Shown piece after piece: positions 37,301 to 49,300 of a stretch of DNA of 64,000 nt (the first letter of the stretch is position 1; every line of letters starts with the position of its first letter). Made by a program: the position numbers and the translations under genes. Source of the stretch: Sternotherus odoratus. Taxonomy: Eukaryota > Chordata > Testudines > Kinosternidae. The stretch is from positions 13,243,603-13,307,602 of the forward strand of contig JAVMKO010000001.1 of the NCBI GenBank assembly GCA_032164245.1. Direction: 5' to 3'. The notes beneath the pieces are model-generated. The model was not told the DNA's origin, searched no databases, and worked only from the letters and a program-made list of their open reading frames with translations.

Positions 37301-40300
37301 CTCCCCCTGCCATTAAATTGAACTTGTAGGGATTAATCTGAACTGGAACCCTGGATCCAAATAGGCTCGGTTGATAAAAGTTTTGACAGTTCAGACCTCT
37401 CCCTACAATAGGTCCAAAGTGGATCTTCCCATCCAAAGAGCCCCAACCTTTGGGGAAATCCCACTCTAACCTCTGACTTGTGCCTTTCTCTAGCTGTATA
37501 CAAGTTGTACTTTGCTATTTCAGGGACATGTTGCTGATCTAAACTGATCCCTGCCTTCAGATATTGGGTACATTAACTTAGCCTGAGGACAGAAATGCAA
37601 ACTGGCTTCCCATCTAGGCTTTTTCCTTACAAAAGGTGAAGAAATGGATAGGCTAGGCAAAGTGTTACCGTATTTTACTAAATTCTTCCTATTGAGCTGC
37701 ACAAACATTCAAAACTGCACTGTGGGTAAGACTGCATTTGGCTAGTTACCCATATGCTGTCCCCAGTGTGTAGTATGGGGCCCATCTCCCAATCAGCAGA
37801 AATTTCTGCAGGTTAGTAATTTTATTCAGCAGCTAGTTAGTAATTTCACTGGCCTGGACTCAATTTAACTTCCCAGGTTGTTACACAATAGGCATTTTCT
37901 TCACTTGGTTTACAAAAGAAAGTGGAAATGCATCTGAATTCTTTTTAAAGGATAAACCTGAGGAACCTTCCCTCTGATGGTTGCATTCAAATGATGGCTA
38001 CATGTGACCAACCATAAAACTGAACTATTCCAGTCTGACATACATAGATGCAAATTTTAGGATAGGCTGTATCTGTCACAGAACCTATGGGCTTGATGCT
38101 GAAATTACTGCGTGAGATTCTTTGGCCTGTAATGCATGAGGTCTAATTTAAGTGATCGGAATAGTCCCTTCTGGACTTGAAATCTATGAAAAGACAAGCA
38201 CCACAGACCTTGAGAGAGGGTATGGTGAGGGGTGGAAGGCTACTTTTTAGTGTCAGGCTGAAATACCATTTGTAAGTTGTTGGAGGTTTTTTACCGGGGG
38301 ATGGGGGTGGGGGGTTTCCCCTGTAAAAGGAAAAGGTCAGACTGGAGAAAATTCTGATAGTTGATATAGTTCAGGATTGAGCTCAAACTTTTTTATTGGT
38401 GACCCCTTTCACACAGAGAACCTCTGAGTGTGACACTCCCCACCCCTTATAAATTAAAAATACATTTTTATATAACACCTTTTTAAATGCTGGAGGCAAA
38501 GCGAGGCTTGGGGTGGAAGTTAACAGCTCACAGTCCCCCATGTAATAAGCCAGTCACAACCCCCTGTTTGAGAACCCCTGATATAGTCAGCTTTCTGGAT
38601 CGGTGTGTCATAAACTCTGGGGCTTTGCAAGTTTGACGGGAAGGAGTGATGAAAGAAATCCTAAACCAGGAGCCAGTGGAGCAATTTAACAAAATGGAAG
38701 ATGAGAGTATTTCAGATGTAATTGTTTTGTCTTAAACAGGGCAAAGTTTTCTGACTTGCAGCATACGTACAGCAAGCTTCTCCCTGAACTCACTGATGCA
38801 ATGAAAACCATTGAAGAACTAAAAAGCAATGAGGTAAACTGGTTATGAAGAGAAATTGCAGAGAGTTTTAGGGGAGAGAAATGAATGTGGATTATAACAA
38901 TATTGTGGCCGAGGACTTCATGAGTTTTCAGCTTTACCATACACAATAGCTGCATAGATTTCATGGTCATTAGTAAGGACAGACCTTGACATCTCCTGCT
39001 CCAAAATCACAAACACCGCCTCCTACCATTTCAACTAAAGATGAACCACATCTCTGCTGCTTAGTGCAGTTCTTCTTCGAGTGATTGCTCACATGCATTC
39101 CAGTTAGGTTAGGCACGCGCTGCGGGCCTGGTTGCCGGGTAGATTTTTCCCTAGCTACAGGCTGGGTGAGCAGGGAGCCCCCTGGAGTGGCGCCACCATG
39201 GCGCCCTATAAGTACCCCTACGACACAGCCAGACCCTCAGTTCCTTCTTTACCGCTCGAGCTGGTAGTCTGAAGAGGAGTTCTGCTTTTAGCGTTCTCCT
39301 TATCTCCTAGCTAGTCTTTTGTTCTCTTAAATGTTCGTTGTTAGTTAGTTTACATAGTCTTTGTAGTGTAAATAGTTAAGTGCAGGGTTTTTCCCTGCTG
39401 CCAGAGCTCCCAAGGCTCCGGGATTCAAGCACTGCTCAGAGTGTGGGAAGCCTATGCCTGTGGGCTACCCACACTCTAAGTGCCTCAAGTGCTTGGCAGA
39501 TTCTTGTAAAATCTGCAGAACCTTCAAACCCAGGACCCGCAAGGACAGGGAATCCCGCTTGCGGCACGTCCTGATGGAGGCGGCACTTACCCCGGACTCG
39601 AGTGCGGCACCAGACCCCGCACCCAAGCCGCCGAGAGCCAAGCCTCGGCACCGGTCGCGCTCCCCCAGCGCCAAGCGGAAGAGGAACGCTCAACCTCGCC
39701 CCGCTCCGGCGCCAGACCGCGTCCAGCCGTCGGTACCGGTCCCACGACCACAGCCATCTCCGGGGAGCCGACCTGAGGAAGAGCCGCCAGCACCCGCACC
39801 GCTGACTCTGGCGCCGCAGGAGGCCCCGTCGAGTCCGGTGCCAGTGGTCTTGCCACTTGGGGTGCCAACTCCGCAGCAGCTTCCCTCCACGTCGGAGGCG
39901 TGTACTGCTGCGAGAGGGTTGCTTGCCGGGGACGCCCTGCAGCAACAAGTCCTTGTCGACGGGCAAGCCGCCCATGACCGAGACAGAGATCGCGGGTCGG
40001 AGCCCGGCAGGGCATGGACACCGCTCGATCTCGCGGCGCCGATCAGACTCCCGGCAACGGTCACCCGCCCGGCACCGGTCGCAGTCTCGGCGCCGCAAGG
40101 AGTTGAGACCCTGCTCAAGGTCTCCTCCTGGCCGTTCGCACCACTTGCGCTCTGGCCGCCGGTCTGAGTCCTGGTGCCAATCAGAGTCCCGGCTCCCTGG
40201 TAAGGGCCGGTCGTACTCTCAGCACCGGTCGCACTCCCGGCACCGGTCCCTCAGCTGGCGCCGAGACCGGTCGAGACGTCGCTCCCCAAGCCGCTCTACG

Positions 40301-43300
40301 TCCCGGCACTGCTCATCATCCCGGCACCGGTCCTACTCCGGCCATCACCGGTCACCCCGGCGCTGCCCTTCACCTTGGCACCGGACCCCGTCGCGGCGCC
40401 GAAGGTCCTCCCGGTACCGATCATCGTCTCGGCACTGAGACTCCCCGAGGCGGCACCGTTCAGGTAGCCACGATTCCTCGGATTGGCACCATACCGCCCG
40501 GCACCGGTTGAGAAGCCTACGGCACCGGGAGTGGCGAGAGCGGCACCGGACCCCGTCGCGGCGCCAAAGGTCCCCCCGGTACCGCTCATCATCTCGGCAC
40601 CGAGACTTCCCGAGGTGGCACCGTTCGGGTAGCCACAACTCCTCGGTTGGGCACCATGCCGCCCGGCACCGGTCGAGAAGCCCACGGCACCGGGAGCGTC
40701 GAGAGTCCGCCGGCACGCGAACCCGGCGTGACACTCCGCTTAAGATAGCACAGTCGGCCACTGCAGTAGCCACATGGTACTCCTCCTCTGCCTCAGTGTC
40801 CCCTCGTTCGGTGGGACCGGCCCAGGCCGCCCAGAACCCTGCCTGGTCAGAGTGCGCGGTATGGGGGTACGACCAGCCCCGGGAAACCCAGTCCGAGCCC
40901 GGGTTCCCGGTGGGCTCAGAGGGTCCAGTGGCCGCGGTGGCAGGACCATCATCAGCAGTCCAGTCCTCCACGGCACACAGCCCTATGGAACCGGGCCCCT
41001 ACGCTTCCCCCATCGGGGTAGAACCGGTGGCGGGTACTTCATCAACTAGCCTGCCCACCTTGGACCTCTCCAGGTACCAACATCTCCTCCAGGCAGTTGC
41101 AAAGAACATGAACCTGCCTATGGAGGAGGCCCCGGTAGTGGAGGACCCGGTTACCACTATGCTCACTAAGGGCACTCCGGCATGAGTGGCAGTGCCGTTT
41201 ATAAACACTATAAAACTCCATACGGAGGCAATCTGGAAGACCCCCGCCTCTATCTCCCTCACTGCTCGTGGGGTGGAGAAACGTTATTTTCTCCCTGCCA
41301 AGGGCTATGAATATCTGTACATTCATCCCACGCCCTCCTCCCTGGTGGTTGACTCAGTTAACAACAAAGAGCGCCACGGGCAGGAGGCCCAGGTCCCTAA
41401 AGCCAAAGAGGCCAAAAGGCTGGACCATTTTGGCAGGAAAGTTTATTCCTCCGGGGGCCTACAACTTAGAGTCGCCAACCACCAGGCACTCCTAAGTAGG
41501 CACCACTTTGATACTGTGGAGGCCCTTACTAAGTTTGAGTCTGCTCTCCCGCAGGAGGGCAAGCAGGAGTTCAGGGCCCTATTGCTCCAAAGCAGGGACA
41601 TCTTCCGTCATGCCCTGCAAGCGGCCCTGGACTCGGCGGACTCCGCGGCCAGAACAATGGCCTCGGGCATAGCCCTCCGCCGGGCAGCATGGCTATCCTC
41701 ATCCAACCTCGCCCCGGCCATGCAATTTAAGATCCAGGACCTCCCGTTTGAAGGGCAGTCCCTTTTTTCGGAGGATACGGATGCCCATCTCCAGGCCCTC
41801 AAAGACAAGGGGGTAACTCTCAAAACCCTGGGCATGCATACCCCAGGTCCGCAGAGGCATTCCTTCATTCTGCCACGCAGGAAATTCTTCCCTCCTGCGC
41901 GCCCGCCCCAGGACTCCTCCCACAGGAGAGGCCGCCCTTACCGCCGCCGGCAAGGGCCTAGGCAGGGCGGGAAGCAACAAGGCTCTAAGCCTCCCCAGGG
42001 GCCCAAATCTAACTTTTGATGGTGCGCCCAGGGGCAGTACACCAATCATGAACCTGGATCCTCCCTTCGGAGACCGTCTGTCCTACTTCCTCCGTGCATG
42101 GTCAGACATTACATCAGACCAGTGGGTCCTCCGCACGGTGGAGGTGGGATATTCGCTCCAGCTTTCCTCCACTCCTCCCACCCACCCACCCTCCTCGTCC
42201 CTCTTCAGGGACCCCTCTCACGAGCAACTTCTCGTACAGGAGGTGAGGTCGCTCCTCGCACTGGGAGCCATCGAGCCCGTACCGCAGGAGTTCAAGGGGA
42301 AGGGGTTCTACTCCCGCTACTTCCTCATCCCCAAGGCAAAAGGGGGCCTCCGGCCCATCCTGGACCTGCGCGGACTCAACACCTACATGATCAGGTTCAA
42401 GTTCCGCATGGTCACCTTGGGCACTATCATTCCCTCTCTGGATCCGGGAGACTGGTTCGTTGCCCTCGATATGAAGGACGCTTACTTTCACGTGAGCATC
42501 AAGCCCTCACACAGACGTTACCTCTGCTTCATGGTGGCGGGGGAACACTATCAGTTTGCTGTCCTGCCCTTTGGCCTGTCCACCGCACCCAGGGTATTCA
42601 CAAAGTGCATGGCGGTGGTAGCGGTGTTCCTTCGGCGCCGCGGGGTACAATTATACCCGTACCTCGACGATTGGCTGATCCGAGGCACCTCCAGGGACCA
42701 GGTGTCCACTCACGTGCGACTTGTTATCAGCACGTTCGACCACTTGGGGATCCTCCTCAACAAGGAGAAGTCCACCCTGGAGCCAACCCAGAAAATAGAA
42801 TTCATAGGGGCCCTACTAGACTCCACGGTAGCAAGGGCATCCCTGCCTCAGCCTCGGTTCCTCACCATCCAGTCGGCCATCAGACAGCTGCACACCTGTC
42901 CGATGACTACGGTCAGGGCCTTCCTCAGCCTGTTAGGTCACATGGCATCGTGCACTCATGTCACACAGCACGCCAGACTGAGGCTACGCCCACTGCAGTC
43001 GTGGCTCGCAGTGGCCTACAGACCGAGAAGGGACAGTATAGACGCCCTCCTCTCCATTCCCAGAGCCACGCTATCCGCTCTGGCTTGGTGGGAAGACCAG
43101 GACAATGTGTGCCAAGGGGTTCCCTTCCTTCCCCCCAGCCCATCTATGTCGCTGGTGACGGACGCTTCATCCCTAGGGTGGGGAGCTCACCTCGGGGACC
43201 TCAGGACCCAGGGCCGCTGGTCGGAGTCAGATCTCTGCCTCCACATCAATGTCAGGGAGCTGAGAGCCGTCCGGCTCGCGTGCCAGGCGTTCCGGGACAC

Positions 43301-46300
43301 ATTGCGGGGTCACTGTGTAGCGGTGCTGACAGACAACACCACAGCCCAGTACTATATCAACAAGCAAGGCGGGGCCCGCTCCAGCCCCCTGTGTCAAGAG
43401 GCGATTCTCCTGTGGGAATTCTGTATAGCCCACGGTATTCACCCTGTGGCCTCCTTCCTTCCCGGAGTCCAGAACACCCTGGCGGACCACCTCAGCAGAT
43501 CCTTTATGACTCACGAGTGGTCCCTCCGGCCAGATGTCATCCGGCCGATCTTCCGGAGGTGGGGGTTTCCCCACATCGATCTTTTCGCCTCCAGACAGAA
43601 CAGGAAGTGCCTCCAGTTCTGCTCCTTCCGAGGCAGCTCCCGGGGGTCCCTGACAGATGCCTTTCTTCTACCCTGGACGGGGCACCTGTTCTACGCATTC
43701 CCTCCGATCCCGCTTCTCCACAAGGCGATCCTGAAGATCAGACGGGACAGAGCACACGTCATCCTCATAGCCCTGGCCTGGCCCAGGCAGTGCTGGTATG
43801 CGTCCCTCCTCCGGCTGTCCAGGGCCCCTCCCATCAGCCTCCCGCTGTGGCCAGACCTGATCTCTCAGGATCACGGTCGCCTTCTGCACCCGGACCTGCA
43901 GTCCCTTCACCTCACAGCATGGCTGCTCCATGGCTGAGAGGTCCTGAGCTTTTATGCTCAGCCGAGGTGCAGGATGTCCTTCTGGGAAGTAGGAAACCAT
44001 CCACCAGAAGTACCTATACAGCCAAGTGGACCCGCTTCTCTGCCTGGTGCAGACAACATGACATTGTTCCAAGTGAGGCGGCCATCCCGCGTATATTGGA
44101 CTACCTGTTAGGCCTCAGAAATCAAGGCCTCTCTACCTCCACCATCCGGGTCCACCTGGCTGCCATATCGGCTTTCCACCCGGGTCAGTCAAACCACTCG
44201 GTCTTCTCCGACCCTGTGGTATATCGTTTCCTTAAGGGCCTAGATAAGCTGTACCCGAGCGTCAAGCGTCCCATTCCACCGTGGGACTTGAACCTTGTGC
44301 TCTCACGCCTCACGATGCCCCCGTTTGAGCCCCTCGCCACGTGTTCCTTACTCCACCTTTCCTGGAAGGTGGCATTCTTGGTAGCTATCACCTCAGCTCG
44401 TAGAGTGTCAGAAATCCGTGCACTGACCTCCGAGCCGCCCTACACTATCTTCCACAAGGACAAGGTGCAGCTACGTCCCCACCCGGCCTTCCTGCCTACG
44501 GTGGTCTCTCCCTTCCATGTTAATCAAGACATTTGTCTTCCAGTCTTTTATGCTAAGCCACACACCTCTGGAAGGGAACAGCAATTACACACGTTGGACG
44601 TTAGGAGGGCTCTTGCTTTTTATTTAGATAGAACAAAGCAATTCAGGAAAACAACCCAACTTTTCGTGGCAGTTGCGGAGAGGATGAAGGGCCAGCCAGT
44701 TTCCGCCCAAAGACTCTCCTCCTGGATCACCTCGTGCATTCACACCTGTTATGAACTCACCGGCATACCGGTCGAGAGAGTAACAGCACACTCCACGCGA
44801 GCGCAGGCGTCCTCTGTGGCCTTCCGGGAGGGAGTCCCTATTACGGACATCTGCAGGGCGGCCACATGGTCCTCCGTCCACACCTTCGCCGCCCACTACG
44901 CCATAGTCCAGCAGACCAGGGACGATGCGGCGTTTGGGTCAGCGGTCTTACAATCAGCAATGGGTCAACCCGACCCCACCTCCTAGGTGTTGCTAGTAGT
45001 CACCTAACTGGAATGCATGTGAGCAATCACTCGAAGAAGAAAACAGGGTTACTTATCTGTAACTGTTGTTCTTCGAGATGTGTTGCTCACATCCATTCCA
45101 AACCCACCCTCCTTCCCCACTGTCGGTTTAGCCGGCAAAGAAGGAACTGGGGGTCTGGCTGTGTCGCAGGGGTACTTATAGGGCGCCATGGTGGCGCCAC
45201 TCCAGGGGGCTCCCTGCTCACCCAGCCTGTAGCTAGGGAAAAATCTACCCGGCAACCAGGCCCGCAGCGCGTGCCTAACCTAACTGGAATGGATGTGAGC
45301 AACACATCTCGAAGAACAACAGTTACAGGTAAGTAACCCTGTTATATCCTCTGTAGGCTGAAAGCTACTGCAATGTATGCAGTTGTGTCGCATTACAGCG
45401 ATTCTTAGTCTATCTCAAATCAAGAGCCAGAAGTTAAGCAGCTAAATATTAGTATAATCTTAAGAAAGTAAGGTCTTTGGAGCAGGGATCATCTTTTTAG
45501 TTATGTTTCTTACAGTGTCTCTCATGGTCAGGTCCCAATATATGACTGGGGCTCTTGGAATACATATACAGTAAACCCTCGATTTAACGGACCCCGATTT
45601 AACGGACTTCGGATGCAACGGACAAAATTTCCGATGCATCCGAAATCCGTTATTCGGGGGCTGCCCGCTCCCGCCCCGGGGAGCCGGACAGGAGCTGTCA
45701 CTCCCCGCAGAAGTTGACAGCTCCCGCCCGGCTCCCCGCAGAGGGGAGCCCGGCGGGCGAGTTGACAGCTCCCACCCGGCTCCCCGCAGCGGGGAGCCCG
45801 GTGGGAGCTGTCAACCCCCCCCCCCCACACACACACACACACGGCTCCCCGCAGAGGGAGCTGGGCGGGGGGGTTGACAGTTCCCGCCGGGCTCCCCACA
45901 GCAGGGAGCCCGGCGGGAGCTGTCAACTGCCCCCACCCCCCCCGGCTCCCTGAAGGAGGGGGGGGGGGTTGACAGTTCCCGCCCGGCTCTCCGCTGCGGG
46001 GAGCCGGGCAGGCGAGTTGACAGCTCCCGCCGGGCTCCCCACAGCGGGAGCTTTCAAACCCCCCCGCCCGGCTCCCCCTGCAGGGAGCCGGGTGGGGGGG
46101 GGGGAGTTGACAGCTCCCGCCGGGCTCCCCGCTGTGGGGAGCCCGGCGGGAGCTGTCAAACCCCCCCCCGCCCGGCTCCCCGCTGCGGGGAGCCGGGCGG
46201 GAGCTGTCAACCTCTGCGGGGAGCCGGGCAGGCGAGTTGACAGTTCCCGCCGGGCTCCCCACAGCGGGGAGCCCGGCGGGAGCTGTCAACACCCCCCCCC

Positions 46301-49300
46301 CCCCCGGCTCCCTGCAGGGGGAGCCTCGCAGCGGGGGGGGTTGACAGTTCCCGCCCGGCTCTCTGCTGCGGGGAGCCAGGCGGGCGAGTTGACAGCTCCC
46401 GCCGGGCTCCCCACAGCGGGGAGCCCGGCGGGAGCTGTCAAACCCCCCCCCCCCCCAGCCGGGACCCGGGTGGGTGGGTTGACGGCTCCTGCCAGGGTCC
46501 CAGCAGCCGGGCTCCCGGCGGTGATAAAAGTAAAACCTGGACATAACGGACTAATTCGGGCGAGGGGGGTGTCCATTGTCAGCCGAAAGTCCATTATTTA
46601 ATAATTTTTAAAAATTATTAAATAACGGACTTTCGGCTTTAACGGACACCCCCTCGCCCGAATTAGTCCGTTATATCGAGGTTTCACTGTAATAAAATAC
46701 TAAACAATATATGTTGCTGCAGAAGGAAGAACAGGGTTAATTAAGCCTTAGCTTTGAACTTAGTTGCTTTTCTCAGTACTTTTAACAGAGACCTTACTAA
46801 AGAGGGAAGATCTCCTTCATAGACTTCATAAAGAGATTCCTTTTGTGCTTCACATAGTGGGGACTGGTGGGGACTGTATATCTGAGCGCTGGAAGTAGCT
46901 CTGAGGTAATACATTTTTGAGGGCGAGGTGGGAAATCAGGCCATTTAAATGAATTCTTCCTTGCAGTTGGAGAGAGTGGATAAGGCGGTGGTAGAGGACT
47001 TGAATAAAAAGCTAGAGCTGGCGGAGAGAGCTTTGGCTACAAAACAGCTACAGATGGATGAAATGAAGCAGACCATTGCTAAGCAGGAGGAAGACCTTGA
47101 AACCATGGCTGTCCTCCGAGCTCAGGTATGGGGCGCTCTTCAGAAAAGTCAGGGAGACTTGGATAGTTCTCCTTCCCACCGTTCAGAAATTGGAAGAAAA
47201 ACCCTAGCAGCTCAAGCAATTGCTCTGAATAGTTTTTAAAACAGATTTACAAGAGTCCAGATATATAATTCCCTTTTTGAGTTCCCCCCAAAATCTTTGT
47301 AGAATCTGTACTTCTGTGTATTTCCAGCTACCATTAATTAACCTTAATGGATGGGATTTCAGAGAACTAAATGAGTCTGGAATGTGACACAGTTTCGCAC
47401 CACCAATAAAAAGTTTGGTAGATGATACAGAACAAAAATAATCAATTTTCATTTGGCTCCCTTAATGTTAAAGTGGTGGTTTAGTCAAATTAAATAAGGT
47501 CATAAGTGTAAAGTGCAAATAGGAAGAAGGTGGCTCTTGAACTGGAACTCTGGAGTTCTGGGGCCAGTTTCTGGCTCTGTCAGAGGTTTTCTGTATGACA
47601 TTGGACAAGTCCCCTGCTCACTGTCTTTGCATCAGTCCTTCCTGTAAAATGGAGATGATGATGAGGCTGGGAGAAATCAGGCATTTCTTTGCTATTAGCT
47701 CTTTGGGTCTTGAATTACGTCTTTTCATGTGTATGTGCAGCTTCTAGCATAACACAGGCGCTGATTTTGGTTGGGGCTTATAGGGGCTATTGCAGTGCAA
47801 ACAACACATTGGTTGGCTGTGATGGAAAATGGGATTAATTTATACACTGATAGATCTGATCTAAATAGTAAATGCTGAACATGATTTTATTTTTTCTGAC
47901 CAGATGGAGGTTTATTGTTCTGACTTCCATGCTGAGAGAGAAGCAAGAGAGAAGATACATGAGGAAAAAGAACAGTTGGCTGTACAGCTGACATACCTGC
48001 TACAAGAGAAACATACTCTCGACAGTCTTGGCAGGTGAGAAACTGATTAAGGGAAATTCCAAACATGTTTCTGACTGAGTTGTCTGGATCGTCTTGTCAG
48101 TTGTGTTGGGGAGGTGGCTAGGGACTCGTTAAAATCAACATTGGCTTTAACAGGTGTTTAAAGTCACAACATACCTGTGCTCCTCAATAAAGTTAAAAAA
48201 CCAGACCAAACAAAAAAGCTCAGGAAGCCAGAGACTTGACTCTATAGTGAACTAGCTGATTTAAGCAAGAAATTAGCCAGATGACAGAACAGTGAACATG
48301 TGTGCGAGACTGATCATCCAAAGAACTCAAAGCACCAAAATTAATTAAGTCATATGACACTCCTCTGTGAATTATGAAACTATTATACTTATTTGAGAGA
48401 TACAGTTAAACTCAGTGGGTGAAAACCTGGCCCCATTGATTTCACAAAACGCAAAGAAGGTACCAATGTGAGATTTCTAAAGATAGCTACAGCACTTGAC
48501 CCAAGATTTAAGAATCTGACGTGCCTTCCAAAATCTGAGCGGGAAAAGGTGTGGAGGATGCTTTCAGAAGTTTTAAAAGAGCAACATTCCGCTGCAGAAA
48601 CTACAGAACCTGAACCACCAAAAAAGAAAATAAAGCTTCTGCTAGTGGCATCTGATTCAGATAACGAAAGTGAACATGCGTCAGTCCACACTGCTTTGGA
48701 TGGTTATCGAGCAGAACCCGTCACCAGCATGGACGCATGTCCCCTGGAATGATGGTTGAAGCATGAAGGGACATATGAATCTATAGTGCATCTGGCACGT
48801 AAATATCTTGCGATGCCGGCTACAACAGTGCCATGAAAATGCCTGTTCTCACTTTTAGGTGACATTGTAAACAAGAAGTGGGCAGCATTATCTCCTGCAA
48901 ATGTAAACAGACTTGTCTGAGTGATTGGCTGAACAAGAAGTAGGACTGAGTGAACTTGCAGACTCTAAAAGTGTACATTGTTTTATTTTTGAATGCAGGT
49001 TTTTTTGTACATAATTCTACATTAGTAAGTTCAATGATAAAGAGATTGCACTACAGTACTTGTATTAGGTGAATTGAAAAATACTATTTCTTTTGTTTTT
49101 TACAGTGCAGATATTTGTAATCAAAAATAAACATAAAGTGAGCACTGAACACTTTGTATTCTGTGTTGTAATTGAAATCAATATATTTGAAAATGTAGAA
49201 AATATCCAAAAATATTTAAATGGTATTATATTATTAACACTGCAATTAATAGTGATTAATTTTTTAATTGCTTGTCAGCCCTATTGGTAAGTTATACATT

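Larger units (their letters stand above)
39071..45343 (+). mobile_element. DIRS-type tyrosine-recombinase retrotransposon, near complete
   Basis: A 6.27-kb element in the ninth coding intron of OPTN, in the same orientation as the gene. In order it holds an inverted terminal repeat, a broken gag-like ORF, an intact RT-RNase H-methyltransferase-like ORF, an intact tyrosine recombinase ORF, an internal complementary region, and a longer right inverted repeat. This is the diagnostic DIRS architecture. DIRS elements replicate through a circular DNA intermediate inserted by the recombinase and so leave no target duplication. Both ends abut GTT (39069-39071 and 45341-45343), consistent with that. 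Its open pol and recombinase frames suggest recent insertion. Confidence 0.93.

Noticed and set aside
39436..40098. 220-codon minus-strand frame in the DIRS gag region
   Set aside because: Shadow of the Arg/Pro-rich gag coding strand.
45528..46544. 338-codon minus-strand frame
   Set aside because: Entirely made of the palindromic GC array, with mirrored frames on the other strand.
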